A DNA stretch of 38,999 bases, taken from assembly GCA_025458525.1 (NCBI GenBank), contig JALOSF010000041.1, forward strand, positions 1 through 38,999, in the 5' to 3' direction. The stretch comes from Cypionkella sp. (GTDB lineage: Bacteria; Pseudomonadota; Alphaproteobacteria; Rhodobacterales; Rhodobacteraceae). How positions within the stretch are numbered: position 1 is the first letter of the stretch; each line of letters begins with the position of its first letter. Positions 25,093-32,931 of this stretch are shown here, in pieces. The translations under genes and the position numbers were made by a program. The notes under the pieces are model-generated. The model was not told the origin of the DNA. It did not search any database and saw nothing but the letters and a program-made list of their open reading frames with translations.

Positions 25093-25137
25093 CTGCGTCA
25101 CATGATCTGGCAAGCACCGATTTAGGATGTGACGCAG
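25093..25137. promoter_or_regulatory. Long inverted repeat upstream of phoH
   Basis: CTGCGTCACAT (25093-25103) and ATGTGACGCAG (25127-25137) are a perfect 11-bp inverted repeat with a 23-base spacer, 39-83 bases upstream of the phoH start. A further ATGTGAC lies at 25163-25169. A TTGCCA -35-like sequence (minus strand) lies in the spacer. The arms could be two operator half-sites or a leader hairpin. Confidence 0.4.
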
Positions 25138-25234
25138 TTTATGCGCCCCTGCCGCACGGAAATGTGACAGTCGCCCAAAACGCAGGCACAGCGCCGATGC
25201 GGCATCGGCCGGGGCCTGCCCGCCCGCGCACAGC

Positions 25235-25263
25235 AAAAGAGGCCGCAGTCGCCCGCGGCCTCT
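25235..25263 (-). terminator. Rho-independent terminator of the OmpA/lipoprotein unit
   Basis: AGAGGCCGC (25238-25246) and GCGGCCTCT (25255-25263) pair perfectly over 9 bp with an 8-base loop. On the minus strand TTTT follows. It lies 25 bases after the lipoprotein stop at 25288. Confidence 0.82.
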
Positions 25264-25287
25264 GTCTGCTGTTCGGGTCTGCCGCTG

Positions 25288-25671
25288 TCAGTTGCCGCGG
25301 CGCACCACCGTGCGGATGCCGGGGCCAGAGGCGCGATCGCCGATGCCTTCGGTTCCGGTCTGATAGTTGCGCAGCACCGTGCCCGGCGGATACCGGTTGT
25401 TGCACACCGGCAGGCCCGACACCGGATCATACCGCGGGGTGGAATAACCTTCCAACCCGTCGTCCATGATCCAGTTCTGGCAGCCATCGGGGTCATAGGC
25501 GATGGCGGCGACTCCATTGCGCAGCACGCCCGTGTCGCGGCCCTGATCCTGCCCGGTTGCGATGATCGAATCGGCCCCGCGATACCGCTCGGTTCCCTCG
25601 AAACTTTCGGTGACACAGCCGCTCAACATCATGGCGGCCACAACTGCGGTGATTTTGACGGAATTCTTCAT
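25288..25671 (-). CDS. Small lipoprotein with a DGC/GLEGY/PVC module
   Basis: Predicted lipoprotein of 127 residues. The signal peptide MKNSVKITAVVAAMMLSGC ends in a lipobox (LSGC). Residues 60-90 (bases 25494-25402) hold a module with DGC, W, GLEGY, PR and PVC. The same module, of equal length and with 18 of 31 residues identical, is found in the OmpA protein encoded just upstream. The two cysteines may form a disulphide. The ATG at 25671 lies 5 bases after the OmpA stop, so translation is probably coupled. No known enzymatic domain is recognised; a role as an envelope partner of the OmpA protein is inference. Confidence 0.72.
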   Translation of the reverse strand: MKNSVKITAVVAAMMLSGCVTESFEGTERYRGADSIIATGQDQGRDTGVLRNGVAAIAYDPDGCQNWIMDDGLEGYSTPRYDPVSGLPVCNNRYPPGTVLRNYQTGTEGIGDRASGPGIRTVVRRGN

Positions 25672-25676
25672 GCTGA

Positions 25677-26246
25677 TCACCACCGGTAGCAGACGATTTC
25701 AACGCGCCGGTTCTGCTGCATCCCTGCGGCAGTCGCGTTCGAGGCGACGGGCTGACGCTCGCCAAACCCGATTTCGCGTTCCACATGCGCGCCAACGGAC
25801 CGTGCGACATTCGCCACGGCGGCCGCGCGGCGATCGGACAGGCGCATGTTGTATTCATCCGATGCGCGGCTGTCGGTATGGCCGTAAATGGCATAGCCGA
25901 ACGCACCGGCCGACTGGAAGAACGACTGAAGCCGGGCACGGCCATGCGCGGTCAACTGGGCGCTGTCCGTCGCAAACAGCTGATCGGTGTTTTCCACCAG
26001 ACAGGTGTTGCGCTTGAGGCAGACAGGTTTGCCGGTCTGCGGGTTGCGGCGAGGCACCATATAGCCTTCCAGACCGCCATCCGCCCACCAGTGCATGCAC
26101 CCGTCGTCGTCGATCCACACACCCCATTCGATCTTCCCAGACACCTCGGGGGCACCTTGCGCCATGGCGGTTGTCGCACCCGACAAACCGACCGCGAGCG
26201 CCGCTCCCCCCAGGATCATCCGCAATGCTTTGGAAAAACGCTCCAC
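25677..26246 (-). CDS. OmpA-family peptidoglycan-binding protein with an N-terminal DGC/GLEGY/PVC module
   Basis: Exported protein of 189 residues with a signal peptide ending TTAMA before QGAPEV. Residues 46-76 (bases 26111-26019) form the DGC, W, GLEGY, PR, PVC module shared with the next gene. An OmpA C-terminal domain follows, recognised by YGHTDSRASDEYNMRLSDRR and a later ENRRVE-like end (QQNRRVEIVC). It should bind peptidoglycan in the periplasm. No beta-barrel is present. The GTG at 26246 was chosen because AAAGGGGG lies 8 bases upstream; ATG codons at 26267 and 26219 are alternatives with poor sites. The upstream region is unusually AT-rich. Confidence 0.8.
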   Translation of the reverse strand: MERFSKALRMILGGAALAVGLSGATTAMAQGAPEVSGKIEWGVWIDDDGCMHWWADGGLEGYMVPRRNPQTGKPVCLKRNTCLVENTDQLFATDSAQLTAHGRARLQSFFQSAGAFGYAIYGHTDSRASDEYNMRLSDRRAAAVANVARSVGAHVEREIGFGERQPVASNATAAGMQQNRRVEIVCYRW

Positions 26247-26331
26247 AGCAGCAGCCCCCTTTATCATGACAATTACGAGCAGACTTATCTGAGCAGAATT
26301 GCAGTCGAGAAAAAGTGAAGTAAAGCGAAAT

Positions 26332-26344
26332 CTGAATAATTCAG
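26332..26344. promoter_or_regulatory. AT-rich palindrome upstream of the OmpA gene
   Basis: CTGAAT-A-ATTCAG is a 13-base interrupted palindrome in an AT-rich patch (about 26265-26360) that stands out from the GC-rich surroundings. It lies 86 bases upstream of the GTG start and is a candidate regulator site. Confidence 0.35.
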
Positions 26345-26453
26345 GGCATTTATGTGGTATTTCTTTGCCGCCCGGTCGCAACTGCTAGCGTCTGACGGGC
26401 CGATTGTTTCGCCGCCCAGAACAATCACAACCGCGCCCGTGGCCGTGCCGGAT

Positions 26454-27764
26454 TCAGGAAATCTTGACTGCGGACAGCGAGTTGGCGGACGAAGCTAACA
26501 CACGAACGCGCACCAGTTCGCCGATCCTGCCCGACGGATCGTTGACGTGCACGGCATGAAGATGGTCGGATTTCCCAACCATCTGGCCCGCTTGGCGCCC
26601 GGCCTTTTCGTAAAGCACCGTCACCTCCTGCCCCACCATCGCCTCTTGCCGCGCGCGCTGCTGGTCAAGGATCAGGGCCTGAAGCTCTTGCAGACGCGAA
26701 TCCGCCACCTCGGGCGCCACAGCAGGCTTTTCCGCAGCGGGCGTGCCCGGACGGGGCGAGTATTTGAACGAATAGGACTGCCCATACCCGACACGGCGCA
26801 CCAGATCGAGCGTATCGGCGAAATCGGCATCGCTCTCGCCCGGAAAGCCCACGATGAAATCCGACGAGAACAGGATGTCAGGCCGGGCCGCGCGGATACG
26901 GTCGATGATGCGGAAGTAATCCTCGCGCGTGTGCTTGCGGTTCATCGCCTTCAGAATGCGGTCAGACCCCGATTGCACCGGCAGATGCAGATAGGGCATC
27001 AGTTGCGGCACATCGCCATGCGCCGCGACAAGATCATCGTCCATATCGTTGGGATGGCTGGTCATATAGCGAATGCGCGCGAGGCCATCGATCTCGGCCA
27101 AGGCGCGGATCAGGCGGCCAAGGGTCCATGCCCCGCCCTGCCCCATCCCGTGATAGCCGTTCACATTCTGCCCCAGCAGGGAAATCTCGCGCACCCCGCG
27201 CGAGACAAGATCGCGCGCCTCGGTCAGGATACGGTCAACCGGGCGGCTGACCTCGGCCCCGCGGGTATAGGGGACGACGCAAAAGGCGCAGAACTTGTCA
27301 CAGCCTTCCTGCACCGTCAGAAAGGCGCTTGGCCCGCGCAGCGCGCGCCGTTCGGGCAGGTGGTCGAACTTGTCCTCGGGCGGGAATTCGGTATCGACCT
27401 GCGGCCCGCTGCCCCGCACCAGCGCCGGCAGCCGGTGATAGGCCTGCGGGCCCACCACGATATCGACCAGCGGCATCCGGCGCTGGATCTCGGCCCCTTC
27501 GGCCTGTGCCACGCAGCCCGCCACGCCGATCTTCAGATCGGGCCTCGCGTCCTTGAGCGGGCGCAGCCGGCCAAGATCCGAAAACAGCTTTTCACTCGCC
27601 TTCTCGCGGATGTGACAGGTGTTGAGCAGGACCATGTCGGCCTCCTCGACCACTTCGGTCAGCGTGTAACCTTCGGCGCCCATGGCCTCGGCCATACGCT
27701 CGCTGTCATAGACATTCATCTGACAGCCATAGGTCTTTATGAACAGCTTCTTGGCGTCGGTCAT
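26454..27764 (-). CDS. miaB: tRNA-2-methylthio-N6-dimethylallyladenosine synthase
   Basis: MiaB is a radical SAM enzyme with two [4Fe-4S] clusters that adds the methylthio group to i6A37 of tRNAs reading UNN codons. The protein has 436 residues. The N-terminal UPF0004 domain holds [23 protein letters not shown] and [10 protein letters not shown], whose cysteines bind the auxiliary cluster. The radical SAM motif is Cys155-x3-Cys159-x2-Cys162 (CDKFCAFC). A TRAM domain ends the chain ([18 protein letters not shown]). The start is the ATG at 27764. It diverges from the glycosyltransferase-like gene with 153 bases between starts. Confidence 0.97.
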   Translation of the reverse strand: MTDAKKLFIKTYGCQMNVYDSERMAEAMGAEGYTLTEVVEEADMVLLNTCHIREKASEKLFSDLGRLRPLKDARPDLKIGVAGCVAQAEGAEIQRRMPLVDIVVGPQAYHRLPALVRGSGPQVDTEFPPEDKFDHLPERRALRGPSAFLTVQEGCDKFCAFCVVPYTRGAEVSRPVDRILTEARDLVSRGVREISLLGQNVNGYHGMGQGGAWTLGRLIRALAEIDGLARIRYMTSHPNDMDDDLVAAHGDVPQLMPYLHLPVQSGSDRILKAMNRKHTREDYFRIIDRIRAARPDILFSSDFIVGFPGESDADFADTLDLVRRVGYGQSYSFKYSPRPGTPAAEKPAVAPEVADSRLQELQALILDQQRARQEAMVGQEVTVLYEKAGRQAGQMVGKSDHLHAVHVNDPSGRIGELVRVRVLASSANSLSAVKIS

Positions 27765-27917
27765 GGCCCATCCTGCCGTGGATCAGCGCGCTTTCTACTG
27801 TGAACCGCGGCCAGACGCAACGCAACCAACCGCCCCGAGGGCGCGAAGGCCAACGCGAGGGCTTGCAATGCGCAGGGGCTTGATCGATTCTGCTGCCAGA
27901 CAGGTCGCGGGGGATGC

Positions 27918-28787
27918 ATGCGCTACAGCGGATTGGGCCAGTTTGTTGCAACCGCAAAGGCCAGCCTTGCCAAGGGGCCCGTCGCCCTGGTCATGGCCGA
28001 AGATGATGTCGAGGTGGCAAGCACCCTGCACCATTACAGGAAAGCGGGCTTCCCGGTGGTCCTGCTGCTGGCCCCGGCCGAAATCGATCTGGACGCCGAG
28101 GTCGAACAGGTCATCCACCGGATCGATCATGATGTGCATGCCGACGGCGCGCTGGTCGAAGCGGTCAACCGGATCATCGAGGCGGCGCCCGATATCTGGC
28201 TGTTTTACTGCTACAACGCCGAATATCTGTTTCACCCGTTTTGCGAAACGCGCAATATCCTCGAACTCATCGCCTTTCATACCGAGGAGCGGCGCGAGGC
28301 GCTGTTGACCTATGTCATCGACCTTTACGCGGGCGATCTGGGGCGTCATGCGAATGCGGTCTCGCTTGAAGATGCCCATCTGGACAAGTCGGGCTATTAC
28401 GCCCTCGGGCGCCCGGACAGTGCAAACCACAACTATCCCAAAGAGCGGCAGCTTGATTTCTTTGGCGGGCTGCGCTGGCGGTTCGAGGAACATATTTCGC
28501 CACAGCGGCGCAAGATCGACCGCATTTGCCTGTTCAAGACCAAGCCGGGCCTGAAACTGCGCCCCGACTACACGCTGACGGACGAGGAAATGAACACCTA
28601 TGCCTGTCCGTGGCACAACAATATCACCACGGCCCTGGTGTCCTTTCGCACCGCCAAGGCCCTGCGCAGCAACCCGGGCTCGCGCTTTGACATCCACGAT
28701 TTCAAATGGCGAAACTCCGCTGCGTTTCAATGGCATAGCCAGCAGCTGATGGACCTCGGCCTGATGGAGCCCGGTCAGTGGTTCTGA
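27918..28787 (+). CDS. Glycosyltransferase family 2-like protein, function unknown
   Basis: Cytoplasmic protein of 289 residues with no signal peptide or membrane segment. The N-terminal ALVMAEDDVEVASTLHHYRKAGF resembles the start of the diverged glycosyltransferase 2 group, with the acidic pair after the first strand. HDVHADGALVEAVNRII and WLFYCYNAEYLF follow. The second half is rich in aromatic and His residues (HNYPKERQLDFFGGLRWRFEEHI, CPWHHN-like CPWHNN). A clear DxD site for a metal and sugar nucleotide is not seen, so activity is uncertain. GGGGG lies 5 bases before the ATG. It stands between miaB (divergent) and tRNA-Ser (convergent). Confidence 0.55.
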   Translation: MRYSGLGQFVATAKASLAKGPVALVMAEDDVEVASTLHHYRKAGFPVVLLLAPAEIDLDAEVEQVIHRIDHDVHADGALVEAVNRIIEAAPDIWLFYCYNAEYLFHPFCETRNILELIAFHTEERREALLTYVIDLYAGDLGRHANAVSLEDAHLDKSGYYALGRPDSANHNYPKERQLDFFGGLRWRFEEHISPQRRKIDRICLFKTKPGLKLRPDYTLTDEEMNTYACPWHNNITTALVSFRTAKALRSNPGSRFDIHDFKWRNSAAFQWHSQQLMDLGLMEPGQWF

Positions 28788-28808
28788 AAAAGGCAAAGGC
28801 TGGCGAGG

Positions 28809-28898
28809 TGGCGGAAGCGGTGGGATTCGAACCCACGGTACGGTTCCCCGCACGCTAGTTTTCAAGACTAGAGCCTTAAACCACTCGGCCACACTTCC
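28809..28898 (-). tRNA. tRNA-Ser(UGA)
   Basis: A 90-base tRNA with an encoded CCA end (28811-28809). The acceptor arm pairs GGAAGTG with CGCTTCC (one G-U). The D arm is GCCGAGTGGTTTAAGGC. The anticodon stem is CTAGT/ACTAG with loop CTTGAAA, so the anticodon is TGA (plus-strand 28862-28864), reading UCA and related serine codons. A long variable arm, typical of serine tRNAs, precedes GGGTTCGAATCCC. It converges on the glycosyltransferase-like gene. Confidence 0.97.
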
Positions 28899-28930
28899 AT
28901 GGGGTGTCGCTTAACCGGGCGGGGGGCAGA

Positions 28931-28960
28931 ATTCAAGCGGGCACCTGCGGCTTTGGTCAA
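28931..28960 (-). promoter_or_regulatory. Sigma-70-like promoter of tRNA-Ser
   Basis: On the minus strand TTGACC (28960-28955), an 18-base spacer and TTGAAT (28936-28931) precede the tRNA. The start would be near 28924, about 26 bases before the mature 5' end at 28898. Confidence 0.5.
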
Positions 28961-29127
28961 CTGTGCGTGTCGATCCCTGCCGATCCGCGTGCTTGCCCTT
29001 TCCACGCAAGGGTCGGGCCGCTATGATGCCGCTGCAAATCAGGGTTTGCATCGGGCATCGTCCGTGTCATCACGACGCGGAACAGGGACATAATCGCAGG
29101 CTGAACCTGCGTCCATCGGGGGCTGGA

Positions 29128-29991
29128 ATGGCACAGGCAAGGATCAGGTCACTTTTCCTGATGACGGTCGCAGGCACGGCATTGGCCGGCTGCGTCAATG
29201 GAAGCAATCCGTTTGCGGGGTCGGACGCGGCAGATCCGGCCACCCCGCCCGCCTCTACATCCACCCGTCTGGTGGACCGTGACGTCGAAGCGCCCGAGGT
29301 GTTCCAGACCCGGGACAAGGCCCTGTGGGATGGCCGCCCCTCGCTTGGCGGGGTCTGGGTCGCCTCCCCCGATGCAAAAGACCCCGAGCGTGTGATCATC
29401 CGCAACACCGCCAACGGCAAGTTCGTGATCGGTGCGCTGTTCCGGCGCGAGATCGAAAACCCCGGCCCAAAGCTGCAAATCTCGTCCGATGCGGCGGCAG
29501 CCTTGGGGATTCTGGCGGGTGCGCCGGCGGACGTAAGCGTGACGGCGCTGCGGCGCGAGGAAGCGCCCGTCACGACAGACGCGACCAAACCCATTCTCGA
29601 CTCCTCCGAAGCGGTGGAAACGCAATCGCTTGATCCCATCGCCGGGGCCGCGGCGGCCATCGACCGGGCCGAGGCACGGCCCGCCGCCGCCACACCCGCA
29701 GCGCCTGTGGTCAATCCCGGCCCCGCGGCCGCGCCTTCGGCCCCCGCCGCCGCCCCCCCGGCGACACCCGCGGCCAGCGGCGGGCGCGCGATCCAGATCG
29801 GCATCTTCTCGGTCGAGGCCAATGCCACACGCGCGGCAGAGACGCTGCGCAAGGCGGGCCTGTCCGCCGATGTGCGGCGCGAACAAAGCCAGGGCAAGAC
29901 GCTGTGGTCTGTCACCTCGCGCGGGGATGCCGCCACAATGACAAAGGTCAAGGGGCTTGGCTTCCCCGATGCCTATTTCCTGAAACGATAA
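29128..29991 (+). CDS. SPOR domain lipoprotein
   Basis: Predicted lipoprotein of 287 residues. The signal peptide ends in a lipobox (LAGC, mature Cys22). A conserved N-terminal region (VFQTRDKALWDGRPSLGGVW, then RVIIRNTANGKFVIGALFRRE) is followed by an Ala/Pro-rich linker (about 180-215). The C-terminal SPOR domain (about 215-287, RAIQIGIFSVEANATRAAETLR) binds denuded peptidoglycan at division sites. GGGGGCTGGA precedes the ATG at 29128; the frame is open from 28963 but the upstream part has no signal peptide. It lies 15 bases before the carboxypeptidase gene, so both should act on septal or side-wall peptidoglycan. Confidence 0.85.
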   Translation: MAQARIRSLFLMTVAGTALAGCVNGSNPFAGSDAADPATPPASTSTRLVDRDVEAPEVFQTRDKALWDGRPSLGGVWVASPDAKDPERVIIRNTANGKFVIGALFRREIENPGPKLQISSDAAAALGILAGAPADVSVTALRREEAPVTTDATKPILDSSEAVETQSLDPIAGAAAAIDRAEARPAAATPAAPVVNPGPAAAPSAPAAAPPATPAASGGRAIQIGIFSVEANATRAAETLRKAGLSADVRREQSQGKTLWSVTSRGDAATMTKVKGLGFPDAYFLKR

Positions 29992-30006
29992 ACGACCGGA
30001 GGCTCC

Positions 30007-31161
30007 ATGCGCGCCCTCATCCGCCCGGCCCTGACCCTGATCCTGCTGCTCTGCGCCGCCACCGCGCAGGCCTTCGAGACGCGGGCCACCGCGGCTTGGG
30101 TCTATGATGTCAGCACGCAGACGGTGCTGATGGACAAGAACGCCGATCAACCCCTGCCCCCCGCCAGCATGTCGAAGATCATGACGATCAACATGCTGTT
30201 CGAGGCGCTGCGCGATGGCCGTGTCACCATGGAAACCGCCTTCCCCGTGTCCTCGCGCGCGGCGGCGATGGGCGGCTCGACCATGTTCTTGCAGGAATCG
30301 GATCGCCCCACGGTGAATGACCTGATCCATGGCATGATCGTGAATTCCGGCAATGACGCCTGCGTTGTGGTGGCCGAAGGTCTGGCCGGGACCGAAGAAG
30401 CCTTTGCCGAACAGATGACCCAGCGCGCCCGTGCGCTTGGCATGCAAAGTTCGGTGTTCAAGAACTCCTCGGGTTGGCCAGCGGCCGGGCATGTCATGTC
30501 GATGCGCGACCTTGGCATCCTGGCCAAACGGCTGATCACCGAATTCCCCGAATATTACCCGATCTTTGCCGAAACCACCTTCAACTACAAGGACCGCGCC
30601 CCGGCCAATGCCACCAACCGCAACCCGCTTCTGGCGCTTGGTGTCGGGGCTGACGGGCTCAAGACCGGGCATACATCCGAGGCGGGCTATGGCCTTGTCG
30701 GATCGGCCGTGCAGGGCAACCGCCGGGTGATCTTTGTCATCACCGGGCTTGCAACCGAACGCGACCGCGCCGAGGAGGCAGAGCGTATCGTGTCCTGGGC
30801 GTTCCGCCAGTTTGCGGAAAAGACGCTGGTGAAGGCCGGGCAGCGCGTGGCCGATGCGCCGGTCTGGATGGGGGCGGCCGATAGCGTGGGTCTGGTTCCC
30901 GCCGCCGATGTGCGCCTGCTCGTGCCCGCGCTGGTTCAGGAAAGCGCAACCGCAGAGGTCGTCTTTACCAGCCCGCTGAAGGCGCCGCTGACCGCGGGCA
31001 CCGAAGTCGGTGAGATGATCATTCACATCCCCGATCTTCCCGATGCCCGCGTGCCGCTGGTGGTCGAGGCCGATGTGGCCCATGGCGGTTTTGGCAAACG
31101 GCTGACCACCGCGATTGGGGCCCTTCGCGCGCGCTATCTCGACGGGCAGCCTGCCTCCTGA
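30007..31161 (+). CDS. D-alanyl-D-alanine carboxypeptidase (PBP5/6 class)
   Basis: Periplasmic enzyme of 384 residues that trims the terminal D-Ala of peptidoglycan pentapeptides; it is a class C low-molecular-mass penicillin-binding protein. A signal peptide covers residues 1-22 (cleavage after AQA). All active-site motifs are present: Ser54-x-x-Lys57 (ASMSK), Ser114-Gly115-Asn116, and Lys219-Thr220-Gly221. The C-terminal PBP5-type beta domain (about 275-360) follows and ends near the carboxy terminus. GGAGG lies just before the ATG. It is the second gene of a run that continues with tmk, holB, tatD and a PhnP-like hydrolase. Confidence 0.94.
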   Translation: MRALIRPALTLILLLCAATAQAFETRATAAWVYDVSTQTVLMDKNADQPLPPASMSKIMTINMLFEALRDGRVTMETAFPVSSRAAAMGGSTMFLQESDRPTVNDLIHGMIVNSGNDACVVVAEGLAGTEEAFAEQMTQRARALGMQSSVFKNSSGWPAAGHVMSMRDLGILAKRLITEFPEYYPIFAETTFNYKDRAPANATNRNPLLALGVGADGLKTGHTSEAGYGLVGSAVQGNRRVIFVITGLATERDRAEEAERIVSWAFRQFAEKTLVKAGQRVADAPVWMGAADSVGLVPAADVRLLVPALVQESATAEVVFTSPLKAPLTAGTEVGEMIIHIPDLPDARVPLVVEADVAHGGFGKRLTTAIGALRARYLDGQPAS

Positions 31162-31172
31162 TAAGCGGGGGC

Positions 31173-31796
31173 ATGGCAGGATTTTTTATCAGTTTCGAAG
31201 GCATTGACGGGTCTGGCAAATCGACCCAAAGCCGCCTGTTGGCCGACAGCTTGCGCGCCCAAGGCCGCAGCGTCACCCAGACGCGCGAGCCGGGCGGCAG
31301 CGCCGGGGCCGAGGAAATCCGGCGGCTGGTGCTGGAAGGTGCCGTTGACCGCTGGTCGGCGGAAACCGAGATCCTGCTGTTCACCGCCGCCCGTCGTGAC
31401 CATCTGGAAAAGACCATCCGCCCGGCGCTTGCGCGCGGCGATATCGTGATCACCGACCGTTTCGCCGACTCGACGCGCGTCTTTCAGGGCCTGACGCGCG
31501 GGGATCTGACCGGCACGGTCGATGCGTTGCACGATCTGATGATCGGGGTCGAACCGGACCTGACGCTGCTGATCGACCTTGACCCTGCCCTTGGCCTGTC
31601 GCGCGCCACCGCCCGCGCCGGGGCCGAAATGCGGTTCGAGGATATGGGTCTGGCGTTTCAGACCCGCGCGCGCGCCGGATTTCTGGACCTTGCCGCGCGC
31701 AAGGACCGCTTTCGCATCATCGATGGCACACCGCCCCCCGACCAGGTGGCGCAGGCGGTGCTGGACGCAACTCTGGCCGCGCTCCGGGCCCGCTGA
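31173..31796 (+). CDS. tmk: Thymidylate kinase
   Basis: Tmk phosphorylates dTMP to dTDP. The protein has 207 residues. The P-loop is GIDGSGKST (residues 10-18). TREPGGSAGAEEIR is the conserved substrate loop, TDRFADSTRVFQG is the DRX signature, and the lid has RATARAGAEMRFE. The start lies 11 bases after the carboxypeptidase stop. Its stop overlaps the holB start in TGATG, so the two are translationally coupled, a common pairing in bacteria. Confidence 0.96.
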   Translation: MAGFFISFEGIDGSGKSTQSRLLADSLRAQGRSVTQTREPGGSAGAEEIRRLVLEGAVDRWSAETEILLFTAARRDHLEKTIRPALARGDIVITDRFADSTRVFQGLTRGDLTGTVDALHDLMIGVEPDLTLLIDLDPALGLSRATARAGAEMRFEDMGLAFQTRARAGFLDLAARKDRFRIIDGTPPPDQVAQAVLDATLAALRAR

Positions 31797-32926
31797 TGGC
31801 TGCCGCCGCCGACCTGCCCGAACCGGACCGGATCGAGGGTGCCCCCCACCCGCGCGAAACCCTGCGGCTGTTTGGCCATGATGGGGCCGAAAGCGCCTTT
31901 CTCAACGCCTATACCTCTGGCCGGTTGCACCATGGCTGGCTGATCACCGGGCCAAAGGGCGTGGGCAAGGCCACGCTTGCCTGGCGCATCGCGCGGTTTC
32001 TGCTGGCCACGCCGCCCGATGACGGCGGCATGTTCGCCGCCCCCCCGCGCGAAAACATGGACATCCCCGCCGATGCGCCTGTCGCGCGGCGGATGCTGCA
32101 ACTGGCCGAACCGCGCCTGTTCCTGCTGCGGCGCGGGGCGAATGACAAGGAAACCGCCCTGTCCGCCGACATTCGCGTGGACGAGGTGCGCAAGATGAAG
32201 TCGTTCTTCGCCCTGTCCGCTGCCGATGGCGGGCGGCGTGTGGCGATCATCGATGCGGCCGATGATCTGAACACCGGGGCTGCCAATGCCCTGCTCAAGC
32301 TGCTGGAAGAACCGCCCGCCGATGTGACCTTTCTGGTCGTCGCCCATCAGCCGCACCGTTTGCTGCCCACCATCCGCTCGCGTTGCCGCGAACTTCGGCT
32401 GACGGCACTGGCACCCGAACCGCTCGCCCGTGCCCTCGAACAGGCGGGCGGCGCGGTGGAACCCGAGGAGATCGAGGCGCTGGGAGAGCTTGCCGGCGGA
32501 TCGGTCGGCGAGGCGTTTCGCCTGACCAACCTTGACGGGCTGAAAACCTATGCCGCGATGATCCAGCTTTTTGCCACCCTGCCCCGGCTGGACCGCACCC
32601 GCGCGCTGGCGCTGGCAGAACTGGGGGCGGGCAAGGGGGCAGAGGAACGGTTCGATCTGATCGTCACCTTGCTCGATCTCTTTCTGGCGCGACTGGCCCG
32701 CGCAGGCACCCTGCGTCAGCTGCCGCCAGAGGCGGCCAAGGGCGAAAGCGATCTTTTCGCCCGTCTGGCCCCAAGCGAGCAGGCCGCGCGCGCTTGGGCC
32801 AATCTGGCGCAAACCCTGTCGTTGCGCGCACGACGTGGCAAGGCGGTCAACCTTGACCCTGCCGCCCTTCTGATGGATAGCTTGCTGAAAATCGACGAGA
32901 CGGCGGCACAGCTCGCCCAGAGGTGA
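31796..32926 (+). CDS. holB: DNA polymerase III subunit delta'
   Basis: Clamp-loader subunit of 376 residues with an AAA+ fold. The Walker-A-like loop is GPKGVGKAT (about residue 52). AIIDAADDLNTGAANALLKLLEEPP covers the Walker B region and the conserved delta' block. TIRSRCRELRL is the sensor region with the arginine-finger-type SRC motif. The ATG overlaps the tmk stop, and the gene overlaps or abuts tatD. The order tmk-holB-tatD is widely conserved. Confidence 0.93.
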   Translation: MAAAADLPEPDRIEGAPHPRETLRLFGHDGAESAFLNAYTSGRLHHGWLITGPKGVGKATLAWRIARFLLATPPDDGGMFAAPPRENMDIPADAPVARRMLQLAEPRLFLLRRGANDKETALSADIRVDEVRKMKSFFALSAADGGRRVAIIDAADDLNTGAANALLKLLEEPPADVTFLVVAHQPHRLLPTIRSRCRELRLTALAPEPLARALEQAGGAVEPEEIEALGELAGGSVGEAFRLTNLDGLKTYAAMIQLFATLPRLDRTRALALAELGAGKGAEERFDLIVTLLDLFLARLARAGTLRQLPPEAAKGESDLFARLAPSEQAARAWANLAQTLSLRARRGKAVNLDPAALLMDSLLKIDETAAQLAQR

Positions 32927-32931
32927 GCAAA

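Noticed and set aside
26402..26426. GATTGTT/AACAATC inverted repeat as a miaB terminator
   Set aside because: The stem is only 7 bp with an 11-base loop and no T run on the minus strand, so it is too weak to call.
29149..31083. A 644-codon minus-strand open frame opposite the SPOR and carboxypeptidase genes
   Set aside because: It is antisense to two well-supported genes, crosses their boundary, and has no recognisable motif.
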